Source: Plastoroseomonas hellenica (GTDB lineage Bacteria > Pseudomonadota > Alphaproteobacteria > Acetobacterales > Acetobacteraceae). From it: a stretch of 64,000 nucleotides of DNA. A program made the position numbers and the translations under genes. This document shows positions 8,642 to 16,445 of the stretch, piece by piece. Each line of letters begins with the position of its first letter. Positions within the stretch are counted from its first letter, which is position 1. Where the stretch lies: the NCBI RefSeq assembly GCF_018129085.1, contig NZ_JAAGBB010000009.1, positions 113,409-177,408 on the forward strand, in the 5' to 3' direction. Below the pieces are notes generated by a model that saw nothing but the letters and a program-made list of their open reading frames with translations, made no database searches and was not told the origin of the DNA.

Positions 8642-9756
8642 TGCCGGAGCTGAAGGTCCGCTCGGGTCTGGTCATCGCCCAGCGGCTGTTCGACATCGCC
8701 TATGCGATCGACCTGAAGCGCGCCGAGCAGCTCTGGGCGCAGCGTGCCCAAGGTGCCAGCGCCCGCAGCCGGCTGGCCGGCACGCCGCCCAAGGCAGTCT
8801 CCTTCGGCGTGCCGCCGCTGGCGCTCGAGCTTGGGCCGGTGACGCTGCAGATCGGCGGCGCCGCGATGGCCGCGACCGCCAGCGTCCGCCTTTATGATTT
8901 CGGCATTGTCACCCTGGCGCTCCGCCTGCCGGTGCAGGATCTGAGCTGGAGCGACTTCACCAGCCTGGTCAACCACACCGATCTGGCGGTGGGCCCCGCC
9001 GCGGCGAACAGCATCTGGCAGGAGCTGCTGGCGCAGCTCGGCGCGCTGCTTGGCGAGGCGCTGGAGCGGCCGACCATGGCGCCACTGCAGGAGGATTACC
9101 TGCTCGCCATCGTGGATGCCTTCGACGAGCCGGTCACCGCAGAAGCGCTGCAGGAGCGCGTGGACCTGGTTCCGCTGTTGTCGGGGGAGGAGCGGCCGCT
9201 GTCGGAAGGTGCCCGGCGCGACCTGCTGCGGCAGCGCTTCTCCTACCACCCCGATGATCTCGCGGTGATCACCTGGGACCGCGCCTTCATCTATGAACCG
9301 CAGCGCGAGACCGATGTCGCCGACGTGCTGGAAATGGCGAACGCGCAGCTCCTGGAAATCCGCACTTATGACGAGATGCTGGACGAGGAGCTGCCGCGCA
9401 TGCGGGAGCTTGTCGACGACGCGCGGCGGCGCACGCATCTGCTGGCCTCCCGCCGCTATGCGCGGCTGGCGCGCCGGCTGCATACGCTGGTCGCCGAGGT
9501 GACAGAGCTCGCCGAACGGGTCGACAACGCCTTGCAGGTGACGGAGGACGTCTATCTCGCCCGCGTCTATGCCGCGGCCATGGACCTGTTTCGCGTGGCC
9601 AATGTCAGCGCCGCGGTGGACCGCAAGCTCGCGATCATCCGCGAGACCTATACGGCGCTGCACAGCGAAGCGGCTGGCGGTCGCGCCGAGCTGCTGGAGA
9701 TCGCGATCCTGGCGTTGATCGCCGTCGAGATCGTGCTGTCGCTGCTGCGGCACTGA
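8641..9756 (+). CDS. RMD1/YagE (DUF155)-like protein
   Basis: Protein of 371 residues whose function is unknown. The C-terminal part fits the RMD1/DUF155 pattern: a long helical stretch (DVLEMANAQLLEIRTYDEML ... RRTHLLAS), a section around VSAAVDRKLAIIRETYTALHSE, then a hydrophobic end (LLEIAILALIAVEIVLSLL) likely to be one membrane anchor. The N-terminal 150 residues have beta-rich text with VRLYDFGIVTLALRLP, also seen in that family. It overlaps the decarboxylase stop by one base and is therefore made from the same message. RMD1 in yeast affects meiotic division; nothing links the family to polyamines, so the coupling is notable. Confidence 0.65.
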   Translation: MPELKVRSGLVIAQRLFDIAYAIDLKRAEQLWAQRAQGASARSRLAGTPPKAVSFGVPPLALELGPVTLQIGGAAMAATASVRLYDFGIVTLALRLPVQDLSWSDFTSLVNHTDLAVGPAAANSIWQELLAQLGALLGEALERPTMAPLQEDYLLAIVDAFDEPVTAEALQERVDLVPLLSGEERPLSEGARRDLLRQRFSYHPDDLAVITWDRAFIYEPQRETDVADVLEMANAQLLEIRTYDEMLDEELPRMRELVDDARRRTHLLASRRYARLARRLHTLVAEVTELAERVDNALQVTEDVYLARVYAAAMDLFRVANVSAAVDRKLAIIRETYTALHSEAAGGRAELLEIAILALIAVEIVLSLLRH

Positions 9757-9770
9757 TGCTCGCGGGCTAG

Positions 9771-9929
9771 GAGCCTGTCTGAGAAAGGCCGCGGGCGGCC
9801 TGTCGGTTCTTTTTCGCCCCTGGCGCGCCGGCCTCCTCGCCGAGGCAACCAGCATCGGCTGCGTCGCCCGGCACACCAGGGGCGAAAAATCCCGCGACAG
9901 CCCTCCACGTGCCTTTCTCAGACAGGCTC
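9771..9929. mobile_element. MITE-like element with 19-bp terminal inverted repeats and CTAG duplication
   Basis: Perfect 19-bp terminal inverted repeats (GAGCCTGTCTGAGAAAGGC at 9771-9789 and its complement at 9911-9929), flanked on both sides by CTAG (9767-9770 and 9930-9933), the target usually duplicated by IS5-family elements. The 159-bp interior encodes nothing but holds an inner inverted pair (TTTTTCGCCCCTGG / CCAGGGGCGAAAAA). It is a non-autonomous element that would need a transposase from elsewhere. The right-hand CTAG supplies the stop codon of the leftward membrane protein gene. A relative with different ends lies at 1181-1340. Confidence 0.85.
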
Positions 9930-10334
9930 CTAGCGCATGTCGATCGGATGGCTATCGAGGTAGAGCAGGAATCCGTAGACGGCGATCGCCGGCAAGGCCG
10001 CGACCGCCAACAGAGCGACAGCGGCCTTGGTCTTGCGGTGCCGCTTGAGCGCGAAAGCGCCACCCGTGGTCATGGCCAGGACTGCGATGAGAACTGCGCA
10101 GATCACAAGCTCTACGACCATCACCCCGTCATAGACGAGCATCGCAGCCGCAAACCAAAGGAGGCCGAGCACGCCGGCGATGTTTACTGAAGCCAGTCCG
10201 GCAACGACGATCTCCGTCGATTTGCCTGTACCGGGGGGAATCCGGCCTCGTCGTCCCCGTGTGCCGGAATGCAGGAGAATGGCGAATATCACGGCGCAGG
10301 CGCCGAAGATGACAAGGAGCGGCGATATGTCCAA
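9930..10334 (-). CDS. Small integral membrane protein, unknown function
   Basis: Predicted 134-residue inner-membrane protein with about four hydrophobic helices (roughly residues 3-22, 43-65, 70-92 and 103-125) and short basic loops (GTRGRRGR, KRHRKTK). No family recognised. It uses a TTG start with a strong ribosome site (GGGGGAAG, 7 bases away). The TAG stop lies in the CTAG target of the MITE, so the insertion occurred exactly at the end of the gene and left the protein intact. Confidence 0.6.
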   Translation of the reverse strand: MDISPLLVIFGACAVIFAILLHSGTRGRRGRIPPGTGKSTEIVVAGLASVNIAGVLGLLWFAAAMLVYDGVMVVELVICAVLIAVLAMTTGGAFALKRHRKTKAAVALLAVAALPAIAVYGFLLYLDSHPIDMR

Positions 10335-10710
10335 GCGTCTTCCCCCAGCGCGAATGTCTGCTTCTAGGCATGAAAGTCAGACGACAAGACGCCCCCGTCA
10401 TCGGGTTGTTTGCCGACCGGCCGCTTCCCGTGCACAGCATCGGCCGAGCGCCAAGGATCATTCGCCGAAGCTATCACGGCACCGACGGGCTTCCACATAG
10501 GCGCGGTCGCGCGGACCCTCGATTCGCTGATGGAGGCTGCCGACCTTCGAAGGTGACGCTGTAGCAGCCGGTCTCGCCCTGATCATCAATGTCGCGGTCG
10601 AAGGGGGCCACGCCCTCGCCCCAGGCGCTGCATGAGGGCGTAGTTGGCCGGCCAATGACCGGCCGCCGGGCGGGCGGATGTCTCCGCCGCTCGTCTACAT
10701 GGCGGGCGCT
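10335..10710. other. Gap without a confident gene; possible decayed coding fragment
   Basis: No intact gene is visible in these 376 bases. On the minus strand, two adjacent frames read like protein (WGEGVAPFDRDIDDQGETG around 10560-10610, then LHQRIEGPRDRAYVEARRC around 10470-10530) and would join through one frameshift, after which the frame stops. I cannot name a family. Base composition dips slightly compared with the flanks. It could be the remnant of a lost gene or chance. Confidence 0.3.
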
Positions 10711-11931
10711 TCAGCCGACCTGTTCCATCTCCGCCAAGGCGAGGATCGCGGCCAGGCTGGTGCGCATGCCGCGCAGGCTCTCTTCCGGTTCCACATCCAG
10801 CCATTCCTCCAGCGAATGCGCGCGCCCGCCACGGCCGCCGGCGCCGATCTTGAGTGCGGGAATACCGAGGCTCATCGGCACATTGGCGTCGGTCGACGAG
10901 AACTCGAAATGCGGCGCATAGCCTTCCGCCGCGACCGCGGCGGCAGCGAGGCTGCGGATCGGCATTCCCTCCGGCGTCTCGCCAGCCGGGCGATCGCCGA
11001 CCCGCGCGATCTCGGCCGTGATGGCGCCGGAGGCGGTGGAGCGCGCGGCATTCTCCGTTGCTACCGCCTCGTTCACGATCTCCAGGAAACGCGTGTCGAG
11101 CCGCTCCAGCTCGGCGGCGGAGGCGGATCGCAGATCGACCTCGATCGTCACCGCATTGGCGATGGCATTGATCGAAGTGCCGCCGGAGACGACGCTGACG
11201 CAATGTGTGGTCGGCGGCGACTGCGGCACCGGCACCGCGGCCAGCGCGCGCGTCGCCTCGGCCATCGCATACATCGGGTTCACCAGACCGAAGGCGGCAT
11301 AGGAATGGCCGCCGGGGCCGCGGAAGGTCACGCGATAGCGGCGCGAGCCCACGCCGCCGGAGACGATGCGCTCCACCTCCGGGCTGTCGACCGTGAGGAA
11401 GGCGCGGATGCGCTCGCGATGCCGCCCCTTGGCGAAAAGGTGGCGGATGCCGCGTAGATCGCCGAGCCCCTCCTCTCCCACATCGCCGACGAAGAGCAGG
11501 TCATGCCGGGTGCGGATGCCGGCGGCATCGAGCGCCCGGATGAAGGCGAGGTTGACCGCGAGGCTCCAGGTATCGTCGCTGACGCCGGGGGCGAAGAGCT
11601 TCGTCCCCTCCCGCCGCACGCGCACATCGGTGCCGGCCGGGAAGACCGTGTCGAGATGCGCGGCGACGACCAGGATGTCGCCATTGCCGAAGCCGCGGCG
11701 CAGGCCCATCACATTGCCGATCTCATCCTGCTCCACCTGCTCCAGCCCATGTGCGCGGAGCATCTCCAGATAGGCCGCGGCCCGCTTCTCCTCCCCGAAG
11801 GGCGGCGACGGGATCTCGGTCAGCGTCACCACATCGGTGACGGTGCGGTCGTGGTCGGCGCGGAGCCGGTCGCAGGCGACCTGGAAGCGGGCGTCGGCGC
11901 GGATGGCGGCAATGGTCTCGGTCGGGGTCAT
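10711..11931 (-). CDS. M20 family metallopeptidase (peptidase T/ArgE-like)
   Basis: Cytosolic zinc peptidase or deacylase of 406 residues. Ligand motifs of the M20 clan are in place: VVAAHLDTVF (His and Asp), GVSDDTWSLAV (bridging Asp), VGDVGEEGLGDLRG (catalytic Glu and its Glu neighbour) and a late ALKIGAGGRGGRAHSLEEW (final His). The dimerisation domain lies in the middle (GPGGHSYAAFGLVNPMYAM). The ATG at 11931 was chosen because the domain begins at once. It is divergent from the LLM monooxygenase, 185 bases away. Probable substrates are small peptides or N-acyl amino acids. Confidence 0.88.
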   Translation of the reverse strand: MTPTETIAAIRADARFQVACDRLRADHDRTVTDVVTLTEIPSPPFGEEKRAAAYLEMLRAHGLEQVEQDEIGNVMGLRRGFGNGDILVVAAHLDTVFPAGTDVRVRREGTKLFAPGVSDDTWSLAVNLAFIRALDAAGIRTRHDLLFVGDVGEEGLGDLRGIRHLFAKGRHRERIRAFLTVDSPEVERIVSGGVGSRRYRVTFRGPGGHSYAAFGLVNPMYAMAEATRALAAVPVPQSPPTTHCVSVVSGGTSINAIANAVTIEVDLRSASAAELERLDTRFLEIVNEAVATENAARSTASGAITAEIARVGDRPAGETPEGMPIRSLAAAAVAAEGYAPHFEFSSTDANVPMSLGIPALKIGAGGRGGRAHSLEEWLDVEPEESLRGMRTSLAAILALAEMEQVG

Positions 11932-12116
11932 GGAGCTTGTCCCGTGAATTGGGTCGCGCGGCGTGGCGACAGCTTCGCGCATCGCAGTCTTCGCCGATTC
12001 AGGCAAGAGGGTTCGGCGGGTCGAGTGGCATGGTGATTGCTGCATCGGGGCTTGGTCGAGATTTTGTCGAACGCCGGGACCGGTGCCAGAATCCGCGTCC
12101 CGGCACGGAGCTGCCC

Positions 12117-13427
12117 ATGCCCCCATCGCGCAAGATGCATCTGGTCGCCTATCTCAAGGCCGGGCCGTCGGCGAGCTATCCCAGCACCTGGCGCCACCCC
12201 GCGGCGACGCTTGATGACCTGTTCGAACCGCAGCGCTGGGAGCAGATCGCGCGCGTGCTGGAAGCCGCCTGCTTCGATGCCTGCTTCTTCGCTGACGGCC
12301 TCGGCATCCCGGATCTCTACAAGGGCAGCTATGCCGATTATGTCGGCCGCGGCGGCCAGCTCAGCCTGCTCGACCCGATGACCTTGCTGCCGATGATGGC
12401 GCGCGCGACGCGGCACCTCGGCCTCGGCGTCACGCTCTCCACCAGCTTCATGCCAGCCTATATCCTGGCGCGCTATCTCGGCTCGCTGGATATCCTGAGC
12501 AAGGGCCGCGCGGCGTGGAACGTCGTCACCACGGCGCGCGACTTCGAGGCGCAGAATTGCGGCATGGCCGGGCTGCCGCCGAAGGAGCAGCGCTACGACA
12601 TGGCCGATGAGGTCATGGAAGCCTGCGACGCGCTCTGGACCGGCTGGGACGAAGACGCGCTGGTCTTGGACAAGCAAGCCGGCGTCTTCGCCGATCCCGC
12701 GAAGATCCGCTACGCGAATTATGTCGGCCACTACGTCAACACGCGCGGCCCACTCTCGATCCCGCGCAGCCCGCAGGTGCGGCCGGCGATCATGCAGGCC
12801 GGCTCCTCCCCGCGCGGCCGCGCCTTCGCGGCGCGCTGGGCGGAGATGCTGTTCTGCACGCCGGCGACCAAGGCCGATGCGCTCGCTTTCCGCACCGACA
12901 TGCGGAGCCGCGTGGACGCTGCCGGCCGGCCGCCGGACGAATGCGCCGTCCTGCCTTCGATCACCGTGGTGGTGGGCGAGACGCCGTCGATCGCGCAGGA
13001 GAAGGCCGCTTATCTGGAGTCGCTGGTCGATCCCGAGCTGGTGTTGGCCGCCAGCTCCTGGTCCGTCGTCGCCGACCTCAGCAGGATCGATACGCCGGAG
13101 GCGCTGGATGCCGGTGGCGGCAACCAGGGCGTCCAGGGCCATCGCGACCGCATGCTGCAGGTGGCGCGCGACAAGGGCATCAGCTTCGCGGAAGCCGTGC
13201 GCCGGCCGCGCGCGCTGCTGGCCGGCACGCCGGCGATGATCGCCGACGTGATGGAGGACTGGTTCCGCGACGGCGCCTGTGACGGCTTCATCCTGCCGCC
13301 CACCGTCTTCCCGGCCACCTTCGAGGAGTTCGGCCGCCTGGTGGTGCCGGAGCTGCAACGCCGCGGGCTGTTCCGCACCGCCTATGCCGGCCGCACCCTG
13401 CGGGAGAATCTGCGCAATCCTGGCTGA
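12117..13427 (+). CDS. LLM class flavin-dependent monooxygenase (NtaA/SnaA/DszA family)
   Basis: FMN-dependent, reductase-supplied monooxygenase of 436 residues in the nitrilotriacetate monooxygenase component A group. Recognisable segments are KMHLVAYLKAG at the start, AACFDACFFADGL, LGLGVTLSTSFMPAYILAR, GRAAWNVVTTARDFEAQNCG, and QAGSSPRGRAFAARWAEMLF, which line the FMN pocket in this family. A GGAG ribosome site precedes the ATG. The flavin reductase partner is not nearby. It likely attacks C-N or C-S bonds in an organic nutrient; the substrate is unknown. The divergent M20 peptidase may act on the same compound class. Confidence 0.88.
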   Translation: MPPSRKMHLVAYLKAGPSASYPSTWRHPAATLDDLFEPQRWEQIARVLEAACFDACFFADGLGIPDLYKGSYADYVGRGGQLSLLDPMTLLPMMARATRHLGLGVTLSTSFMPAYILARYLGSLDILSKGRAAWNVVTTARDFEAQNCGMAGLPPKEQRYDMADEVMEACDALWTGWDEDALVLDKQAGVFADPAKIRYANYVGHYVNTRGPLSIPRSPQVRPAIMQAGSSPRGRAFAARWAEMLFCTPATKADALAFRTDMRSRVDAAGRPPDECAVLPSITVVVGETPSIAQEKAAYLESLVDPELVLAASSWSVVADLSRIDTPEALDAGGGNQGVQGHRDRMLQVARDKGISFAEAVRRPRALLAGTPAMIADVMEDWFRDGACDGFILPPTVFPATFEEFGRLVVPELQRRGLFRTAYAGRTLRENLRNPG

Positions 13428-13527
13428 GGCGTCAGGGGCTGGATTTGGCCTCTGGCGCATTGTGGTCCTATCCTTCCGCTGCCGCATCGCCGCGTCAGAC
13501 GGCGGATGCGGGCAAGGAAGCGTTCAA

Positions 13528-14691
13528 ATGGATGTCGGGCCGTCCAAGAGCCCCACACAAGAGACCGCCGATCCGGTCAGGCGCAAGCCGCTCCGCCGCT
13601 ACGCGCGTCTGATCGGGCTGGCGCTGGTGGCGGCTCTCGGGCTGGGGCTGACACTCCGCTGGGTGCATTGGCAGTTCACCCATGTGGTGCTCGACGATGC
13701 CCGCATTGCATCCGACATGATCATGCTCGCCAGCCGCGTGCCGGGTTGGGTGCAGCGCCTGCCGGTGACCGCCGGCGACAACCTGCGTGAAGGCGAGCTG
13801 CTGGTGCAGATCGACCCGCGTGAGGCAAGCTTGGCGGTGCAGGAGCTGGAGGCGCGCATCGCCGGCATCGCCGCTCGCCGCGCCGAATTGCAGGCTCGGC
13901 TCACGATGGTCGACCGGCAGAGCGCGAGCCAGCATCAGGCGGCGATCGCGCGCCTCGACCAGGCGCGCGCGACGCTGCCGGCGGCGGAGGCCGATCGCCT
14001 CTTTGCCACATCCGAGCTGGCGCGCGCGGAAGGGCTGATCGCCTCCGGCGCCGGCACCCGGCAGCGCCTCGAGCAACTGCGCGCCGGCCTCGATTCCGCG
14101 CGCCAGCGGGTGATCGGCGCTGCTGCCGAGATCCGCAACGCGGAGGCGCTGATGGCCGCGGCGCAAGCGGCACGGGAGGAGATGGAGGTCATCACCCGCC
14201 AGCTCGAGGCGCTGGCCCCGCAGGAACGGGAGCTCACTGCGTCGCGCGACCGCGCCGCCCTCGACCTCGCGGACCGCACGATCCGCATGCCCTTCGACGG
14301 CGTCGTGGACCGCATCTTCGTCGATCCCGGCGAATACGTGCTGGCGGGCCAGCGCATCATCCTGGTCCACAACCCCGCGCAGATCCGCGTCGAGGCAAAT
14401 GTGAAGGAGACGGATATCCGCTTCTTCCGCCCCGGCACGCCGGTGCGGGTGACAGTGGACGCCTGGCCGGACCGCGTCTTCGACGGCGTGGTGGACCGGG
14501 TGATCGAAGCCGCGACCAGCGAGTTCGCGCTGCTGCCGAGCCCCAATCCCAGCGGCAACTTCACCAAGATCACCCAGCGCCTGCCGCTGCGCGTGCAATT
14601 GCGGCCACCGCCACCGCCCGGCCTGCTGCGCCCGGGCATGATGGTGCGGGTGGAGGCCGAGGCGCGCGATACGAGCGGGCCTGACCGTTGA
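13528..14691 (+). CDS. HlyD family efflux adaptor (EmrA-like)
   Basis: Membrane-fusion protein of 387 residues: cytoplasmic N-terminus, one signal anchor (about residues 29-48), then the split lipoyl domain (VPGWVQRLPVTAGDNLREGELLVQID), a long coiled coil rich in Glu, Arg and Ala (about 85-235), the second lipoyl half (IRMPFDGVVDRIFVDPGEYV) and a beta-barrel. This is the EmrA layout. AAGGAAG precedes the ATG. It precedes an EmrB-type DHA2 transporter and would link it to an outer-membrane channel to export drugs or other toxic small molecules; no TolC is in the window. Confidence 0.88.
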   Translation: MDVGPSKSPTQETADPVRRKPLRRYARLIGLALVAALGLGLTLRWVHWQFTHVVLDDARIASDMIMLASRVPGWVQRLPVTAGDNLREGELLVQIDPREASLAVQELEARIAGIAARRAELQARLTMVDRQSASQHQAAIARLDQARATLPAAEADRLFATSELARAEGLIASGAGTRQRLEQLRAGLDSARQRVIGAAAEIRNAEALMAAAQAAREEMEVITRQLEALAPQERELTASRDRAALDLADRTIRMPFDGVVDRIFVDPGEYVLAGQRIILVHNPAQIRVEANVKETDIRFFRPGTPVRVTVDAWPDRVFDGVVDRVIEAATSEFALLPSPNPSGNFTKITQRLPLRVQLRPPPPPGLLRPGMMVRVEAEARDTSGPDR

Positions 14692-14751
14692 CACGATCAA
14701 GGCCCCCTCAATCGCGTCGTGCCGGAGGCACGCCTCCCGGCGTGACGCGGG

Positions 14752-14810
14752 CGGCATCCGCCGCCTTGGCTTTCGCGCGACTGCGCGCGGGCCGCATTCG
14801 CGGCCTCGGA
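14752..14810. repeat. Short intergenic repeat, family 2, copy 1
   Basis: The left block GGCATCCGCCGCCTTGGCTT and the right block ending in the hairpin GGCCGC-ATTC-GCGGCC (14790-14805) also occur at 27636-27724 in the same orientation, with a longer middle in that copy. It lies in the 144-base emrA-emrB gap. It is a REP-like extragenic palindromic element and has no relation to the MITE pair. Confidence 0.65.
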
Positions 14811-14830
14811 CCGGTCGAAGAACCGGTCCG
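14807..14830 (+). promoter_or_regulatory. Perfect 9-bp hairpin just before the EmrB-like start
   Basis: CGGACCGGT (14807-14815) pairs perfectly with ACCGGTCCG (14822-14830) around a six-base loop. The ATG follows only five bases later and no Shine-Dalgarno sequence is visible in between, so the stem would cover the ribosome landing site. It may couple or restrict translation of the transporter. Confidence 0.4.
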
Positions 14831-14835
14831 CTGCC

Positions 14836-16419
14836 ATGAGTGACGCCGCGCCGACGCGCGGCCCTTCCGTCGAGGCGATGTTCGCGCGCTACGGCCCGGC
14901 CTTCCGCTGGCTGGTGACGCTGACCGTGCTGACCGGCACCGTGTCCTGCATCCTGTCGTCCACCATCGTGAACGTGGCGCTGCCCGACATCACCGGCGCG
15001 CTCGGCATGGGACATGAGGAGGCGCAGCTCCTTTCGACCGGCTTCCTCGCCGCGACCACCAGCATGATGCTGCTGAACGCCTGGGCGGTTGACCGCTTCG
15101 GCTTCCGCGCGACCTATATCGGCTCCATCAGCGTCTTCATCCTGGCCTCGGTGCTCGCCGGCATCGGCAACGATGCCACCCTGATGGTGATGTGTCGCAT
15201 CGCGCAGGGGGGTGCTGCAGGGTTGCTGCAGCCACTGTCGATGCAGATCATCTTCCTGGTCTTCCCGCCGGAACGCCGCGGCACCGCCATGGGCTTGTTC
15301 AGCTTCGGCGTGGTGATGGCGCCGGCGATCGGACCGACGCTCGGCGGCGTGCTGGTGGATGAGTTCAGTTGGCACGCGGTGTTCTATCTGAGCCTGCCCA
15401 CCGCGATACTGGGCCTCGTCATGGGCCTGTTCTTCATGCCCGGCCGCATCGCGACCGGCGCGCCCCGCGCCTTCGACTGGCTGGGGTCGGTGCTGCTCGC
15501 CGCCGCCATCGGCACGCTGCTGGCCGGCCTCACCGACGGGCAGCATTACGGCTGGGGCTCCGACCGGGTTGTCGCGCAGTTGTTGATGGCGCTCGCCGCT
15601 GCCGTCGGCTTCCTGGTCTGGCAGGGCGTCGCGCCGGCGCCGCTGATGAACCTCCGCGTCTTCGCTCATGGCGGCTTCACGGCAGCGGCACTGGTCGCCT
15701 TCATCTATGGCGCGGCGATCTTCGGCTCCACCTACCTGCTGCCGCTGCTGGTGCAGGTGGTGCAGGGCTATACGCCGACGCGCTCCGGCCTGATCCTGAT
15801 GCCGGCGGGGCTGGTGGTGGCGGTGGTCTTCGTCATCGCCGGCCGGCTTGCGGATGTATTGCCGCCCTGGCTGCCGGTCTGCGCCGGGCTGGCGCTCTTC
15901 GCGCTGTCGAGCTGGCTGATCGGCGGCGTCGGCACCGACACGCCCTTCTGGGGGCTGGCCTGGTGGATCCTGATCGGCCGTGTCGGCCTCGGTCTCACCA
16001 TGCCGAACATGAATGTCGGCGCCATGCGCGCGCTGCCGGTGCAGCTCTTTGGCCAGGGCGCCGGCACCATCAATTTCTGCCGCATGCTGGGCGGCGCCTT
16101 CGGCACCAACCTGCTCTCGGTGTTCCTGGAACGCCGCACGCAGTTGCATGCGGAGATGCTGAACGCGGGCGCCGAGAGCAGCGCGGCGGTGCTGGAGACG
16201 CGGCGGCTCCTGGAGATGCTCTATACCCAGGGTGGCCTGCCGGAGGTGATCCGGCGCGACGCCGCCTATGACTTCATGATCCGCATGGTCGAAGCCCAGG
16301 CCGGCATGCTGGGCTTCCGCGATGCCTTCATGGCGATCGGCGTGATCTGCCTGCTGGCGATCCTGCCGGGGCTGACCTTGCGGCAGAAGCCACCCGGAGC
16401 GATCGGGGCCGCGCGGTGA
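14836..16419 (+). CDS. MFS transporter, DHA2 family (EmrB/QacA-like)
   Basis: Inner-membrane drug:proton antiporter of 527 residues with about 14 predicted helices. Motif C-like text (GPTLGGVLVDEFSWHAVFYLSLP) lies near residue 160-180 and the DHA2 opening motif SSTIVNVALPDI near residue 48-58. It follows the EmrA-like adaptor on the same strand with a structured 144-base gap. Together they should form a tripartite export pump. Substrate unknown. The start MSDAAPTRGPS is the first in-frame ATG and has no clear ribosome site, as noted for the hairpin in front of it. Confidence 0.9.
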   Translation: MSDAAPTRGPSVEAMFARYGPAFRWLVTLTVLTGTVSCILSSTIVNVALPDITGALGMGHEEAQLLSTGFLAATTSMMLLNAWAVDRFGFRATYIGSISVFILASVLAGIGNDATLMVMCRIAQGGAAGLLQPLSMQIIFLVFPPERRGTAMGLFSFGVVMAPAIGPTLGGVLVDEFSWHAVFYLSLPTAILGLVMGLFFMPGRIATGAPRAFDWLGSVLLAAAIGTLLAGLTDGQHYGWGSDRVVAQLLMALAAAVGFLVWQGVAPAPLMNLRVFAHGGFTAAALVAFIYGAAIFGSTYLLPLLVQVVQGYTPTRSGLILMPAGLVVAVVFVIAGRLADVLPPWLPVCAGLALFALSSWLIGGVGTDTPFWGLAWWILIGRVGLGLTMPNMNVGAMRALPVQLFGQGAGTINFCRMLGGAFGTNLLSVFLERRTQLHAEMLNAGAESSAAVLETRRLLEMLYTQGGLPEVIRRDAAYDFMIRMVEAQAGMLGFRDAFMAIGVICLLAILPGLTLRQKPPGAIGAAR

Positions 16420-16426
16420 AGCGTGT

Positions 16427-16444
16427 GGCGCCGCGACCGGCGCC
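16427..16444. terminator. GC hairpin between convergent genes
   Basis: GGCGCCG-CGAC-CGGCGCC forms a 7-bp stem in the 26-base gap between the converging EmrB-like and YfeH-like genes. There is no T-tract, so intrinsic termination is uncertain. Confidence 0.35.
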
Positions 16445-16445
16445 C

